Assembly (NCBI RefSeq): GCF_000708755.2
Contig: NZ_JGVU02000005.1
Coordinates: forward strand, 124,001-188,000
DNA: 64,000 nt
Reading direction: 5' to 3'
Source: Metabacillus indicus LMG 22858
GTDB lineage: Bacteria; Bacillota; Bacilli; Bacillales; Bacillaceae
The notes beneath the pieces are model-generated. The model did no database searches. It worked only from the letters and a program-made list of their open reading frames with translations, and was not told where the DNA came from. Both the position numbers and the translations under genes were made by a program. How positions within the stretch are numbered: position 1 is the stretch's first letter; each line of letters starts with the position of its first letter. Below, in pieces: positions 16,060-24,868 of this stretch.

Positions 16060-16749
16060 ATGGAAAGCGGCAGGCAGGTAATTTGCGAAAAAAGAACGTA
16101 TTCGAGAGAGTTTCACTCCCATAAGCATGACTTCGGGCAGTTTCTTTTTCCGCTGCAGGGTTCGCTTGAGATCCGGACAGACCGTCAGCAGATCCATTTA
16201 AGCGAGGATTCATGCTTTTACATACCGCCGGGATATAATCATGTGTACCGTTCAAATGATAGGAATGAATTTCTGATTTTGGATATTCCGACGTACTATT
16301 TGCCGGATGAAACGGAGAGTCTGTTTCTGAATCTGGATCAGCAGTGGTCCGCCATCCGCTTTTTGCTGCTGGAAGAGGCTTCGGGAAGCAGGTCAGGGCT
16401 GAACGAGCTTACGCGATACGTGACTCAGAAACTGCACAAGACTCTGCCGCCTTCCATTGCCTGGCTTCATGAGCATTACAACCGCCCGGTCACATTGGAA
16501 ATGCTGGCGGAGATTGAGCATTATCATCCGAATTATTATGCGGCCTGGTTTAAAGCGCAAACGGGGAAAAGTCCAAAAACGTATCTCTCAGAACTGCGGA
16601 TGAAGGAAGCAAAACGGCTGCTTTCAGGAACGGACTTATCCATCTCCCGCATCAGTGAAGACATCGGGTTTGAACACGTTTCTTCGTTTACGAGATGGTT
16701 TACGGGGCGGGAAGGCGTCTCTCCGAAAACCTTCAGGCAAAACGGCTAA
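16060..16749 (+). CDS. AraC-family transcriptional regulator
   Basis: A 229-residue regulator. An N-terminal cupin sensing domain (HSHKHDFGQFLFPLQGSLEI, YIPPGYNHVYRS) is followed by a C-terminal double helix-turn-helix with the AraC signature ISRISEDIGFEHVSSFTRWF. The start is set at ATG 16060 because AGGAG ends eight bases upstream; longer in-frame starts (16006, 16051, 16054) exist. A TATAAT lies at 16032. The next gene on the same strand is an EamA exporter 82 bases later, an arrangement common for a regulator and its controlled exporter. Confidence 0.85.
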   Translation: MESGRQVICEKRTYSREFHSHKHDFGQFLFPLQGSLEIRTDRQQIHLSEDSCFYIPPGYNHVYRSNDRNEFLILDIPTYYLPDETESLFLNLDQQWSAIRFLLLEEASGSRSGLNELTRYVTQKLHKTLPPSIAWLHEHYNRPVTLEMLAEIEHYHPNYYAAWFKAQTGKSPKTYLSELRMKEAKRLLSGTDLSISRISEDIGFEHVSSFTRWFTGREGVSPKTFRQNG

Positions 16750-16816
16750 AAAGAACCTTATTCTCTGTAAAGAAAAACGTCCTGTTCTTCTTTATGATGA
16801 GGATAAGGTCTTTTTT
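16748..16816 (+). promoter_or_regulatory. Long inverted repeat between araC and eamA
   Basis: AAAAGAACCTTAT (16748-) is complementary to ATAAGGTCTTTTTT (ending 16816) apart from one mismatch, and a smaller AAGAA...TTCTT hairpin sits inside. The T-rich right arm makes it terminator-like. It may terminate araC or attenuate entry into eamA. Confidence 0.4.
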
Positions 16817-16831
16817 ATTGGAGTGATTGGG

Positions 16832-17743
16832 ATGAAAGAAAAACTTGCTCCTCTGTGGGTGCTGCTCGCAGGGGTACTATGGGGAACAACGGGCACGGCA
16901 CAGACGTATGCACCGGATGCGGCGCATCCGATTGCTGTCGGGGCGGCGCGGCTTGCGGTAGGAGGTCTTTCTTTGTTGCTTGTCGCCATACTGCTTGGGC
17001 AATTAAATCTGCGGAACTGGCCCATTAAAGTGACCGTTGCGGCTGCACTGTGCATGGCTGCCTATCAGCCGCTCTTTTTTACCGCCGTGCAGCAGACAGG
17101 AGTGGCTGTCGGAACTGTCATCGCCATCGGAAGCGCTCCTCTCTTATCCGGTGCATTAGAGTGGCTGCTGCTTAGAAAAACGCCGTCAAAAGGCTGGTGG
17201 ATTTCGACATTGCTGTCCATCATCGGGTGCTTTCTGCTCTTTTTCAATAAAGGTGCCGCAAATGCAGATCCTTCGGGCATACTTATGGCTCTTGGCGCCG
17301 GTCTGTCCTTTGCTGTCTATACAATCGTCAGCAAAGGGCTGGTGCACACCGCATCTTCCCTATCGGTTGTCGCAGTCGTCTTTACGCTGAGTGCCGTCTT
17401 ATTATCTCCGGTTCTCTTTTTCTATGATATGAGCTGGATGGCTGAGCCGCGCGGATTGGCCGTTAGCCTGCACCTCGGCCTGCTTGCGACAGGCGCTGCG
17501 TATCTTCTTTTTGCCAAAGCGCTCGTGCACGTTCCCTCCTCGACCGCTGTCACACTGGCACTGGCAGAGCCCCTGACCGCTGCCATGCTTGGGGTGGTGC
17601 TGGTTCGTGAACAGCTGGATTTGCTTTCATGGGCTGGGGTTTCCTGTTTGATATTGGGTATTGGGTTTTTGGCGGTTTTTTCTAGGCGGGATCGGGCGGA
17701 AAAGGTGGTAAAGCAGTCTGCAGGTTTCAAAAAAACACTCTAA
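16832..17743 (+). CDS. EamA-family (DMT) transporter
   Basis: A 303-residue protein with ten TM segments arranged as two EamA repeats (about residues 8-135 and 150-285). It includes the typical AGVLWGTTGTAQTYAPD start and the second-repeat SSTAVTLALAEPLTAAMLGVVLVREQL motif. Members export amino acids or other metabolites. ATG 16832 has GGAG eight bases upstream. The long frame from 16655 overlaps araC and is rejected. It ends with a basic soluble tail. The substrate is unknown. Confidence 0.87.
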   Translation: MKEKLAPLWVLLAGVLWGTTGTAQTYAPDAAHPIAVGAARLAVGGLSLLLVAILLGQLNLRNWPIKVTVAAALCMAAYQPLFFTAVQQTGVAVGTVIAIGSAPLLSGALEWLLLRKTPSKGWWISTLLSIIGCFLLFFNKGAANADPSGILMALGAGLSFAVYTIVSKGLVHTASSLSVVAVVFTLSAVLLSPVLFFYDMSWMAEPRGLAVSLHLGLLATGAAYLLFAKALVHVPSSTAVTLALAEPLTAAMLGVVLVREQLDLLSWAGVSCLILGIGFLAVFSRRDRAEKVVKQSAGFKKTL

Positions 17744-17745
17744 TT

Positions 17746-17773
17746 TTGCCCAAGTCTTTTACTCTCCTATAAT
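17746..17773 (+). promoter_or_regulatory. Promoter of flavoprotein gene
   Basis: TTGCCC (17746-17751) and TATAAT (17768-17773) are 16 bases apart, 30 bases before the next start codon. Confidence 0.55.
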
Positions 17774-17802
17774 AAAAACAAAAGCAAAAAGGAGAGTGCC
17801 TC

Positions 17803-18783
17803 ATGAATCTTGAAGATGTGTTAATCATCGGAGCGGGAATCAGCGGTCTGGCTGCTGCCCAAAACGTGCAGAAGCTTTCTGAAAACAAGGTGCTTCTTCT
17901 TGATAAAGGCAGGAGTCCCGGGGGACGGTTTGCCACCAGGAGGATTGGAAGCGGTACGTTTGATCATGGCGCCCAGTTCCTTTCTGCTTCAAACGGGGAA
18001 TGCCAAAATCTTCTGGAGGACTGGCAGCAGCGCAGGTGGATTCGGCCGTGGTTTGAGGAAAACGCCGTAAGGTTTGTGGCTGATAAAGGAATGAACGGTC
18101 TGGCAAAGCGGGTGGCTGAAGGTCTTCGCGTTGAGTGTGAGTACGAGGTTGAAAGAATTGTGGATCATGGAGAGTATTATGCAGCTGAAGGGTTGAATAA
18201 GAAAACGAATGAGCCGTTTATCCTGAAGGCCCGCTCCCTCTTCATGACCTGTCCTCTCCCTCAAACTCTGAAGCTTCTTGATGCGGGAAATGTGCAGCTG
18301 AAAACCGGACAGCGAAACGAGCTTGAAAGAGTCAAATACGTTCCCTGCCTCGCCATTTTGATGGAGCTTTCCGGAGAATCAGGCCTTACCTATAAAAAGG
18401 AGCCTGTTCCAGGTGTAATATCCTGGATGGCTGATAACCGAGCAAAAGGCATCAGTGAAACCGGGGCATTAACCGTTCATATGGATAACGAGTGGTCATC
18501 GCGGCATTACGACCTGCCTGATGAAGAGATTCTGGCACAGGCGATGCCATCGATTCGCACCGTTTTAGGCGATGAACCTGACATGCTAAGCGTTCAGGTG
18601 AAAAGATGGCGCTATGCTCAGGCTATTGAGCAGATCAATCGTTCTTTTTTGAATGTGGGAGGGAACAAACCGCTGCTCATTGGAGGAGATGCATGTAAGG
18701 GAGACAGCAAGTCCTCTGCTTCTAAAGCCGAGCATGCGATTCGTTCGGGGCTTGCAGCGGGTGCGTTTTTGTCACGGTTTTGA
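17803..18783 (+). CDS. Renalase-like NAD(P)/FAD-dependent oxidoreductase
   Basis: A 326-residue flavoprotein. The N-terminal Rossmann motif VLIIGAGISGLAAA is followed by the amine-oxidase-like LLDKGRSPGGRFATRR and FDHGAQFLSA. A C-terminal FAD-contact segment has LLIGGDACKGDSKSSASKAEHAI. This is the layout of bacterial renalase-type proteins, which oxidise aberrant dihydronicotinamides. The assignment is by motif layout only. The start has GGAGAG upstream. It stands alone with its own promoter. Confidence 0.75.
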   Translation: MNLEDVLIIGAGISGLAAAQNVQKLSENKVLLLDKGRSPGGRFATRRIGSGTFDHGAQFLSASNGECQNLLEDWQQRRWIRPWFEENAVRFVADKGMNGLAKRVAEGLRVECEYEVERIVDHGEYYAAEGLNKKTNEPFILKARSLFMTCPLPQTLKLLDAGNVQLKTGQRNELERVKYVPCLAILMELSGESGLTYKKEPVPGVISWMADNRAKGISETGALTVHMDNEWSSRHYDLPDEEILAQAMPSIRTVLGDEPDMLSVQVKRWRYAQAIEQINRSFLNVGGNKPLLIGGDACKGDSKSSASKAEHAIRSGLAAGAFLSRF

Positions 18784-18870
18784 GCTACTATGATACCGTT
18801 CCCAATCGTTGATTTGATCTCATTTGTGTGATACGTTAAATCTATCTTTCAGGAAATGGGGGTTTTCTTA

Positions 18871-18918
18871 ATGACAGCATCTATTAGACTTCGATTCCAG
18901 GCTTTGAACGCTTGCTAG
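18871..18918 (+). CDS. RLR-type macrolide-sensing leader peptide
   Basis: A 15-residue ORF, MTASIRLRFQALNAC, 199 bases upstream of the macrolide phosphotransferase start. It aligns without gaps to the ErmD/ErmK leader MTHSMRLRFPTLNQ, sharing M1, T2, S4, R6-L7-R8-F9, L12 and N13. In that leader the R-L-R motif makes a macrolide-bound ribosome stall. A G-rich ribosome-binding stretch lies eight bases before the ATG. Weak promoter hexamers TTGATC (18813) and TTAAAT (18836), 17 apart, lie upstream. I infer that it induces the downstream gene by attenuation. Confidence 0.8.
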   Translation: MTASIRLRFQALNAC

Positions 18919-19076
18919 CATACAATCAAAGGCTCTGCACACAAGCAGAGTAAATGGAAGTGGTCTGCCTGCTTAAGGAAACCTTTATTTAGCGATACGT
19001 ATAAGAAGAAGGGGCATTTTTTAATGGCTGCGCCTGGAAAGGCTTCTTTTTCTATCACCATTTCCCTCTTTGATTG
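18895..19076 (+). promoter_or_regulatory. Attenuator with competing stems before mph
   Basis: Several complementary pairs are visible. TTCCAGGC (18895-18902, inside the leader ORF) pairs with GCCTGGAA (19032-19039). CTCTGC (18933) pairs with GCAGAG (18945), while AAGCAG (18943) can instead pair with CTGCTT (18969). CAATCAAAG (18923-18931) pairs with CTTTGATTG (19068-19076). Because the leader ORF contributes one arm, a stalled ribosome would reshuffle the fold. Whether control acts on transcription or on translation cannot be told from sequence. Confidence 0.6.
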
Positions 19077-19117
19077 TCTGTATTTATAAAAAATACGAAT
19101 CAAAAGGAGAAGCTGGT

Positions 19118-20014
19118 ATGAACAAAGATAAAGTGATAGAAATCGCACATAAACATGCTATTCATGTTAAAGAGGATTCATTGACATTTAATCAGTCAGG
19201 ACTTGATTTTCTTGTCGTTTTTGCAGAGGATGCAGAAGGTGAAAGGTGGGTTTTGCGCCTTCCGAGAAGAGAAGATGTTCTGACATCTGCGGATAAGGAA
19301 AAACGGACATTGGACCTGATTGTGCCGCGTATTGCTGTTGAAGTTCCGCAGTGGCGCGTATATACCGATGAGTTAATTGCATACAGACAGTTAACGGGTG
19401 TGCCTGCTGGAACCATTGATCACGAGGCAATGGCTTATGTGTGGGAAATTGACGAAAAGAATGTGCCGTCTGAATTTACAAAAACCCTTGCAGAGGCAAT
19501 GGTATCGCTTCATCGCATTCAGAGTAAAGCAGTTGAAACAGTGAATTTGCCAGTAGAAAACGCTGAAGAGGCAAGAAAGAATATGATGAAACGAATGGAA
19601 AACGTAAGAGCTGAGTTTGATGTGAACGAAAAGCTGTGGAAAAGGTGGCAGGACTGGGTGAACAACGACACGCTATGGCCTGCTGAAACGTGCCTTGTTC
19701 ATGGTGATCTGCATGCGGGTCATATTTTAATTCATTCATCCGCTCGAGTGACCGGTATCATTGACTGGACAGAGGCCTCAGTGACAGATCCTGCAAATGA
19801 TTTTGTACCGCACTTACGCACCTTTGGTGAACAGGCTTTGAGGGATCTTATTTTGCAGTATGAACAAGCGGGTGGCTATGTTTGGCCCAACATGGAAAAA
19901 CACATTATTGAATTAACGGCAGCATATCCGATTGGTATTGCTGAGTTTGCGCTGAAATCAGGACTGGAAGAATACAAGCAAATGGCAAAGCAGGTATTGG
20001 GCGGTAATCAGTAA
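19118..20014 (+). CDS. mph: Macrolide 2'-phosphotransferase (Mph family)
   Basis: A 298-residue aminoglycoside/macrolide kinase-fold enzyme that would phosphorylate the 2'-OH of the desosamine sugar of macrolides. The catalytic loop HGDLHAGHILIH lies near residues 190-201, and the metal-binding IDWTEA near 213-218 is the Mph-type form of this motif. The N-terminal lobe has WVLRLPRREDV, as in MphB-like proteins. The start is ATG 19118 with AAGGAGA eight bases upstream. The RLR leader peptide and attenuator upstream strongly support the macrolide assignment. Nothing mobile flanks it, so it looks like an intrinsic chromosomal gene. Confidence 0.9.
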   Translation: MNKDKVIEIAHKHAIHVKEDSLTFNQSGLDFLVVFAEDAEGERWVLRLPRREDVLTSADKEKRTLDLIVPRIAVEVPQWRVYTDELIAYRQLTGVPAGTIDHEAMAYVWEIDEKNVPSEFTKTLAEAMVSLHRIQSKAVETVNLPVENAEEARKNMMKRMENVRAEFDVNEKLWKRWQDWVNNDTLWPAETCLVHGDLHAGHILIHSSARVTGIIDWTEASVTDPANDFVPHLRTFGEQALRDLILQYEQAGGYVWPNMEKHIIELTAAYPIGIAEFALKSGLEEYKQMAKQVLGGNQ

Positions 20015-20022
20015 GTCCTTTG

Positions 20023-20052
20023 CTCCCTCCCTTATGGGGAGGGAGTTTTTTT
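20023..20052 (+). terminator. Terminator after mph
   Basis: CTCCCTCCC-ttat-GGGGAGGGAG followed by a run of seven T. Confidence 0.92.
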
Positions 20053-20145
20053 GTAACAATAATAAAAATCCTGCAAAACTGAATGCAAAAAGGTCGGTAG
20101 CCCGCACGAAATTCCTGCTAATCTGTTATCAAAGGAGGTCATCTG

Positions 20146-21018
20146 ATGGGAATGCTGGAACACATGAATGAGGCGTTGTCTTATATTGAGGAAAATCTGG
20201 AAGAAGAGCTTGATTATAAGGAGGCAGCCAGGATTGCTCTCTGTTCGGAGTACCATTTTAAACGAATGTTTTCATCTCTTGCGGGCATTTCTCTGTCTGA
20301 ATATGTCCGGAGAAGAAGGCTGACCCTTGCGGCATTTGAACTGAAGAACAAAGAAGTGAAAGTGATTGATGTCGCAATCAAGTATGGATATCTTTCTCCG
20401 GATTCGTTCACGCGGGCGTTTCAGCAGCTGCACGGACTGACGCCGTCTGAAGCGAGAACAGGCAGACATACGCTTAAAGCTTTTCCGAGGATGACCTTCC
20501 AGTTAATCATTAAGGGAGGCAGCGAAATGAAATACCGTTTAGAAGAAAAGGAAGCTTTTCAGATTGCAGGCATCAAAAAAAGAGTACCCATTATATTCAA
20601 TGGGGTGAACCCTGAGATTGCCGCCATGTGGCAAAGCCTGACCATGGATGCCATTCAAGATCTAAAAAACCTTTCTAATGCAGAGCCTTCAGGTATTATA
20701 AGCGCATCTGCAAATTTTTCTGAAGGAAGGATGGAGGAAAAAGGCGAGCTCGATCATTATATTGGCGCAGCCACAACGAGGGAGGTTCCTGATCACCTCG
20801 ATCACTTGAATGTTCCGGCTATGACATGGGCTGTTTTTGAAGCTTGCGGCCCTTTTCCGGAAACGCTTCAGGAGATATGGGGCCGCATCTATTCAGAGTG
20901 GTTTCCTTCTTCGTCCTATGAGCTGGCAGAGGGTCCGGAAATTCTCTGGAATGAGCAGAAGGATACGGCATCACCGGATTTTAAGAGTGAGATCTGGATA
21001 CCTGTCATAATAAAATAA
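20146..21018 (+). CDS. AraC regulator with GyrI-like effector domain
   Basis: A 290-residue regulator. The N-terminal AraC double HTH (residues 1-108: [49 protein letters not shown]) is joined to a GyrI/Rob-type ligand-binding domain (about 125-290). The order HTH then GyrI is the Rob/YdeE arrangement; such proteins sense drugs or small hydrophobic ligands. AAAGGAGG precedes the ATG. The target is not evident: it lies between mph and a lipoprotein gene on the same strand, and each has its own signals. Confidence 0.85.
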   Translation: MGMLEHMNEALSYIEENLEEELDYKEAARIALCSEYHFKRMFSSLAGISLSEYVRRRRLTLAAFELKNKEVKVIDVAIKYGYLSPDSFTRAFQQLHGLTPSEARTGRHTLKAFPRMTFQLIIKGGSEMKYRLEEKEAFQIAGIKKRVPIIFNGVNPEIAAMWQSLTMDAIQDLKNLSNAEPSGIISASANFSEGRMEEKGELDHYIGAATTREVPDHLDHLNVPAMTWAVFEACGPFPETLQEIWGRIYSEWFPSSSYELAEGPEILWNEQKDTASPDFKSEIWIPVIIK

Positions 21019-21040
21019 AGTTGAACGTGATGATAGACGC

Positions 21041-21092
21041 CCCCTCAAATACAAGCTATACTTTTTGGAGAAACATTCCAATTTGAGAGGGG
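21041..21092 (+). promoter_or_regulatory. Inverted repeat overlapping a ribosome binding site
   Basis: CCCCTCAAAT (21041-21050) is complementary to ATTTGAGAGGGG (21081-21092) except for one bulged A. The right arm is the AGAGGGG Shine-Dalgarno of the following lipoprotein gene. If transcribed together it would hide the ribosome binding site. A TATACT at 21057 inside the loop may instead be a -10 element. Confidence 0.4.
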
Positions 21093-21100
21093 ATTACCTT

Positions 21101-22033
21101 GTGAGAAAGCTCATCCTTCCTGTCCTCGCCGTCCTTTTGCTTGCCGGATGCGGGTCAGAAGAAGAAGAAGCGGCAGCTTATACGGAGCAGCAAGTTGAAA
21201 AGCTGTACGGCGTTGAATCCAAAACAGTCAAAATAGAAGAGCAGCAGGGGTATGGCTCAACAATTGTTATCGTTCTGGCATCGCTTTTCGGAGATACCTA
21301 TAACCTTACGCTGAAAACAGAGGATGATCTGACTTTCAGTGCGTCCGTTACTGGGGAACTGACTCAATTTCATGTTTATTACGTTTCCGAAAAGCATAAA
21401 TCTCTCCTGAAAGAAAATGAAGTGTATCAGAAGCTTGCCGGCATACTCGAAGAGAATGGAATCAGTGATATCATGCTGGGCCAGGGATTTGAGTCAACAA
21501 TCGAAGCAAGCGGGAAAATAAGGCCCAAAAGCGCAAATGCCGGACAAATCATGGATGCGCTTACCGGAATGTCCGAGATGATAATAAAGGATGTGCCGTA
21601 CAGTCTGTCTCTGAACATGGAGACAGAAGAACCGGGTGAAACCATTGAGACACTTGCCTACAGCAGCGGTGAGACAGCGGAGCTGAAGAATGCCCTTGAA
21701 ACATATCTGCAGACCTTCAAACTCCATCACACCTTTGAAACGTCTGTCGAAAGTAAGCTGGAACCATTCGGACTGTCAGGACTTTCATTTCTTAGTGAGC
21801 GTTTTGAAGAGGGCGAGGAAAGATACTACGATCAAGAAATCTCACTGAGTTTAACAGAAAACTACAATGAGGAAAATTTGTTGAGAGCAATCAGTCTTTT
21901 AAGAGAGAACGGCATGAGTGATGCACAGGTATATCTCTTCATCGAGGCAGGCAGCCGCACGGAATCCTGCAAGGCAAGTGTGCTGAAAAATGCGGCTGAT
22001 CTAAGACGATGCTTTGGAATTGAAAATAAGTGA
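21101..22033 (+). CDS. Predicted lipoprotein, unknown function
   Basis: A 310-residue exported protein. Signal peptide MRKLILPVLAVLLLAGC has a clear lipobox with Cys17, then a Glu-rich linker. The rest is a soluble ectodomain with beta/alpha character and two similar-looking halves (ISDIMLGQGFESTIEASG; MSDAQVYLFIEAGSRTES). Two cysteines (TESCKAS and RRCFG) near the C-terminus could form a disulphide. The GTG at 21101 is chosen for the AGAGGGG upstream. I do not recognise a family. It has no relation in sequence to the lipoprotein array at 48.5-56 kb. Confidence 0.7.
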   Translation: MRKLILPVLAVLLLAGCGSEEEEAAAYTEQQVEKLYGVESKTVKIEEQQGYGSTIVIVLASLFGDTYNLTLKTEDDLTFSASVTGELTQFHVYYVSEKHKSLLKENEVYQKLAGILEENGISDIMLGQGFESTIEASGKIRPKSANAGQIMDALTGMSEMIIKDVPYSLSLNMETEEPGETIETLAYSSGETAELKNALETYLQTFKLHHTFETSVESKLEPFGLSGLSFLSERFEEGEERYYDQEISLSLTENYNEENLLRAISLLRENGMSDAQVYLFIEAGSRTESCKASVLKNAADLRRCFGIENK

Positions 22034-22034
22034 A

Positions 22035-22062
22035 AAGAACCTCCGGCCACCCGGAGGTTCTT
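22035..22062. terminator. Bidirectional terminator
   Basis: AAGAACCTCCGG-ccac-CCGGAGGTTCTT, a perfect 12-bp stem between the convergent lipoprotein gene and bceB. Confidence 0.9.
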
Positions 22063-22063
22063 C

Positions 22064-24007
22064 TTATAATGCTTCTTTAATCACTTTTTTAGAGTATAGG
22101 ACAGACAGCACACCGAAGATTGAGTAGAGCATTGTGTAAAGGGCCATTACAATGATCATCGGTGTCCAAACTTCGGCCCCGAAGATGAACCAGCCGGACT
22201 GAACAGCGAAATAGCTGTGGAGCAGGCCGATTACAAGCGGAATGCCGAAGCTGAAAAGCTGTTTTGCGCGCAGGCCTTTCAGCAGGTCTCCCTGTGTAAA
22301 GCCGAGCTTGCGCAGAATCGTGTAGCTTGGCTGTTCTTCTTCGCTTTCGCCCATTTGTTTAAAGTACAGAATGCATCCTGATGTGACAAGGAATGAAAGG
22401 CCAAGGAAGCCTACTATGAACATGGCAAGACCCATGTTGCGCTTTTGGGTGTTGAGTGTTTCAAGCTGGGAGTCATTAGGGGCATCTTCTCCAAGCTTCA
22501 TCGATACGAAAAGGTCATTGGCGCTTTTTAGCTCTTCTTTGTCCGAAATGTTCACAGCGATGTAAAAGGATTCAGGGAGCTGGATCTCTGGATTTTTATC
22601 ACTTTTCAGCTGCTGAAAGACGGAATCATCGACAATGGCTGCCGGCAATCCGCCTGAGGTGAAGTACCAGAAGACGGGAGCTTCTTTTTCCATTCCCAAA
22701 TACGTTTGCGGGATTTCACTTGTTTTTCCGAGAAATGTAACCTTTCCGCTGTCATCAAGCGGCATGAATTTCTGCAGCAGGTCACTGTAGCCGGAAAAGA
22801 GGGTTTCTTCCTTTGAAAGCTCTTTGCCGGCTGCAGCATCGCTTATGACAGCCAGTACCATCTTACTCGGTTCATAGTTAATCTCTTCAATGTTCGATGT
22901 GAATATATCAGAGATATCCACCCCTGCCATCACAATTTCAATAGAGGACGTATCATAAGCGATCCCCGCATCATCCAGAGCTTTTTCAAATTGCGCGGCA
23001 TGTTCGCCGTTTGAAAAAGCAAAATCGTCCGGCACTTGATTCTGTGCTGTTTTTTCAGCTGAGTAGTAGGAGATATAGCTTAATGACAGCAGCCCAATCG
23101 CAAGAGCTGAGACGGTTGTGATAATGGTTAAAAGCAGGGCGTTTGATTTCATCCGGAACATGATGGATGAGAGTGAAAGGACTTCATCAACCTTCAGGTA
23201 TCCGTCTTTTTTCTTTCGGATCAGATGGAAAAGAAAGCTGACAGACCCTTTGTAAAAGAAGTAGGTTCCCAAAATAACGGAGCCTAAAATGAAAATCATC
23301 GCCATGAAAAGGCCGGTTGTCGATTTGAAGTCTCCGCCGAATAGTCTGGAGGAAACATAGTACCCTGCAGCAATCATGGCGATGCCTAAAAGACCAATAA
23401 TGATTTCAACTGCGGTCATTTTCTTCACTTTCTCTTCTGCTGATGAAAGCACTCTAAAGAGCGAGAGAATGCTCTGTCTTTTAATAAAAAGATAGTTCAT
23501 CAGCATAATCAGCGTGTAAATGACTGTAAAGACAATCAGCGTCTGTACGAGGGCCTCACTCGAAAAGTGAAGCTTTGCCACATCATCTGTCCCTGTAATT
23601 TTGAAGAGAATCATCATCACCAGCTTGGAGATGGCAAATCCGGCAAAAATACCAAGGGCAAGTGAACCGAAATACAGCATGAAGTTTTCAGCGGTCAGCA
23701 GCCGGAAGATTTTATGTTTTGTCATCCCGATCAGCTGAAACAGCCCGATTTCTTTGCTGCGGCGCTTAATGAAAATGTTATTGGCGTAGAGCAAAAAGAT
23801 CGTGACAATAGCAATTAACAGAACAGAGGCTGATTTAATCGCCGCCCCTCCCTTGATGGAGCCTTCAACCGCATCCATAGATGGGTCATACTGGAGGGTG
23901 ACGAATGAAAAATACAGCGCCACGCTGAAAAGAAGCGCGAAAATGTACAGGTAATAGTTTTTCAGGTTCTTCTTGAAATTTTTAAAAATCAGCTGATTAA
24001 CGCTCAT
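22064..24007 (-). CDS. bceB: BceB-type ABC permease for peptide antibiotic detoxification
   Basis: A 647-residue permease with ten predicted TM segments and one large extracytoplasmic domain (about residues 310-520) between TM7 and TM8, the BceB/YxdM/PsdB layout. FtsX-like segments flank it. With BceA it removes cell-wall-active peptides such as bacitracin from lipid targets and signals flux to BceS. ATG 24007 overlaps the bceA stop by 11 bases, indicating translational coupling. The exact peptide substrate cannot be read from sequence. Confidence 0.9.
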   Translation of the reverse strand: MSVNQLIFKNFKKNLKNYYLYIFALLFSVALYFSFVTLQYDPSMDAVEGSIKGGAAIKSASVLLIAIVTIFLLYANNIFIKRRSKEIGLFQLIGMTKHKIFRLLTAENFMLYFGSLALGIFAGFAISKLVMMILFKITGTDDVAKLHFSSEALVQTLIVFTVIYTLIMLMNYLFIKRQSILSLFRVLSSAEEKVKKMTAVEIIIGLLGIAMIAAGYYVSSRLFGGDFKSTTGLFMAMIFILGSVILGTYFFYKGSVSFLFHLIRKKKDGYLKVDEVLSLSSIMFRMKSNALLLTIITTVSALAIGLLSLSYISYYSAEKTAQNQVPDDFAFSNGEHAAQFEKALDDAGIAYDTSSIEIVMAGVDISDIFTSNIEEINYEPSKMVLAVISDAAAGKELSKEETLFSGYSDLLQKFMPLDDSGKVTFLGKTSEIPQTYLGMEKEAPVFWYFTSGGLPAAIVDDSVFQQLKSDKNPEIQLPESFYIAVNISDKEELKSANDLFVSMKLGEDAPNDSQLETLNTQKRNMGLAMFIVGFLGLSFLVTSGCILYFKQMGESEEEQPSYTILRKLGFTQGDLLKGLRAKQLFSFGIPLVIGLLHSYFAVQSGWFIFGAEVWTPMIIVMALYTMLYSIFGVLSVLYSKKVIKEAL

Positions 24008-24758
24008 CCTGCACACCGCCCAGAACGCCCTGCGTTTTCATAATGTCTTTAAAGAAATCCTGCCTTGATTGTCCGCCCTTGTTCAGCTGTGTGTAGATCT
24101 GCCCGTCCTTAATAAAGATGACGCGGCTGCAGTAGCTCGCCGCAGCGGGGTCGTGCGTGACCATGACGATGGTCGCTTTGCGCTTGGCGTTCAGATCTGT
24201 CAGTTTATTAAGCAGATCGGCAGCTGATTTGCTGTCAAGTGCTCCGGTCGGTTCATCCGCAAAAATGATGCTCGGTTCGTGTATAAATGCGCGGGCTGCG
24301 GATGTGCGCTGTTTTTGACCGCCTGAAATTTCGTTTGGGTATTTGTCCTTCAATTCGGCAATGCCAAGCTCGTTTGCAAGAATATCAAACCGCTGATCTG
24401 CTTCCTTCTTGGGTACGTTTGAAATAGAAAGCGGAAGAAGGATGTTTTCTTTCACAGTTAAGGTGTCGAGCAGGTTGTATTCCTGAAAAATAAACCCGAG
24501 ATGGTGCTTCCGGAATTCAGCCAGCTGCTTTTCCTTCATGCCTGTCATCTCTTTGTTCTCGATGCGGATGGTGCCGCCGCTTACTTTATCAATAGAAGAG
24601 AGCACGTTCAAAAGCGTGGTTTTGCCGGAGCCGGATGCTCCCATGATGCTCACGAACTCACCCTCTGAAATCGAAAGGTCAATGCCTTTCAGCACGTCTT
24701 GTTTATTAAACTTGTTACCATAGCTTTTCTGAAGTTTGGCTGCTTCTAAAATGGCCAT
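23997..24758 (-). CDS. bceA: BceA-type ABC transporter ATPase
   Basis: A 253-residue MacB/BceA-family ATPase. Walker A is GASGSGKTT, the signature [15 protein letters not shown] is present, Walker B is [12 protein letters not shown], and the H-loop is MVTHD. The start is ATG 24758 with GAGGAGG upstream; the extended frame to 24863 is rejected. The 101-bp gap from bceS holds a BceR-like operator and a TATACT -10 without a good -35, typical of an activator-dependent promoter. Confidence 0.92.
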   Translation of the reverse strand: MAILEAAKLQKSYGNKFNKQDVLKGIDLSISEGEFVSIMGASGSGKTTLLNVLSSIDKVSGGTIRIENKEMTGMKEKQLAEFRKHHLGFIFQEYNLLDTLTVKENILLPLSISNVPKKEADQRFDILANELGIAELKDKYPNEISGGQKQRTSAARAFIHEPSIIFADEPTGALDSKSAADLLNKLTDLNAKRKATIVMVTHDPAAASYCSRVIFIKDGQIYTQLNKGGQSRQDFFKDIMKTQGVLGGVQDER

Positions 24759-24789
24759 TGTGTGTTCCTCCTCTTTAATCGATACCTTT

Positions 24790-24868
24790 AGTATAAAAAG
24801 GGGAAAGCATCTTTTCCTTTTATTGTGCGAACAAATAAAGAAAGCATGTGACATTGTTGTCACATGCT
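24790..24868 (-). promoter_or_regulatory. BceR-type operator and bceAB promoter
   Basis: AGCATGTGACA and TGTCACATGCT form an 11-4-11 perfect dyad at 24843-24868 whose core fits the BceR-class pattern TnACA-N4-TGTnA. On the minus strand it is followed by TATACT at 24795-24790, about 50 bases downstream. The dyad overlaps the stop codon of bceS. It could also act as a hairpin. Confidence 0.7.

Noticed and set aside
18784-19117. T-box or other metabolite riboswitch upstream of mph
   Set aside because: No T-box sequence (TGGNACCGCG type) or known aptamer blocks are visible; the RLR leader explains the region better.
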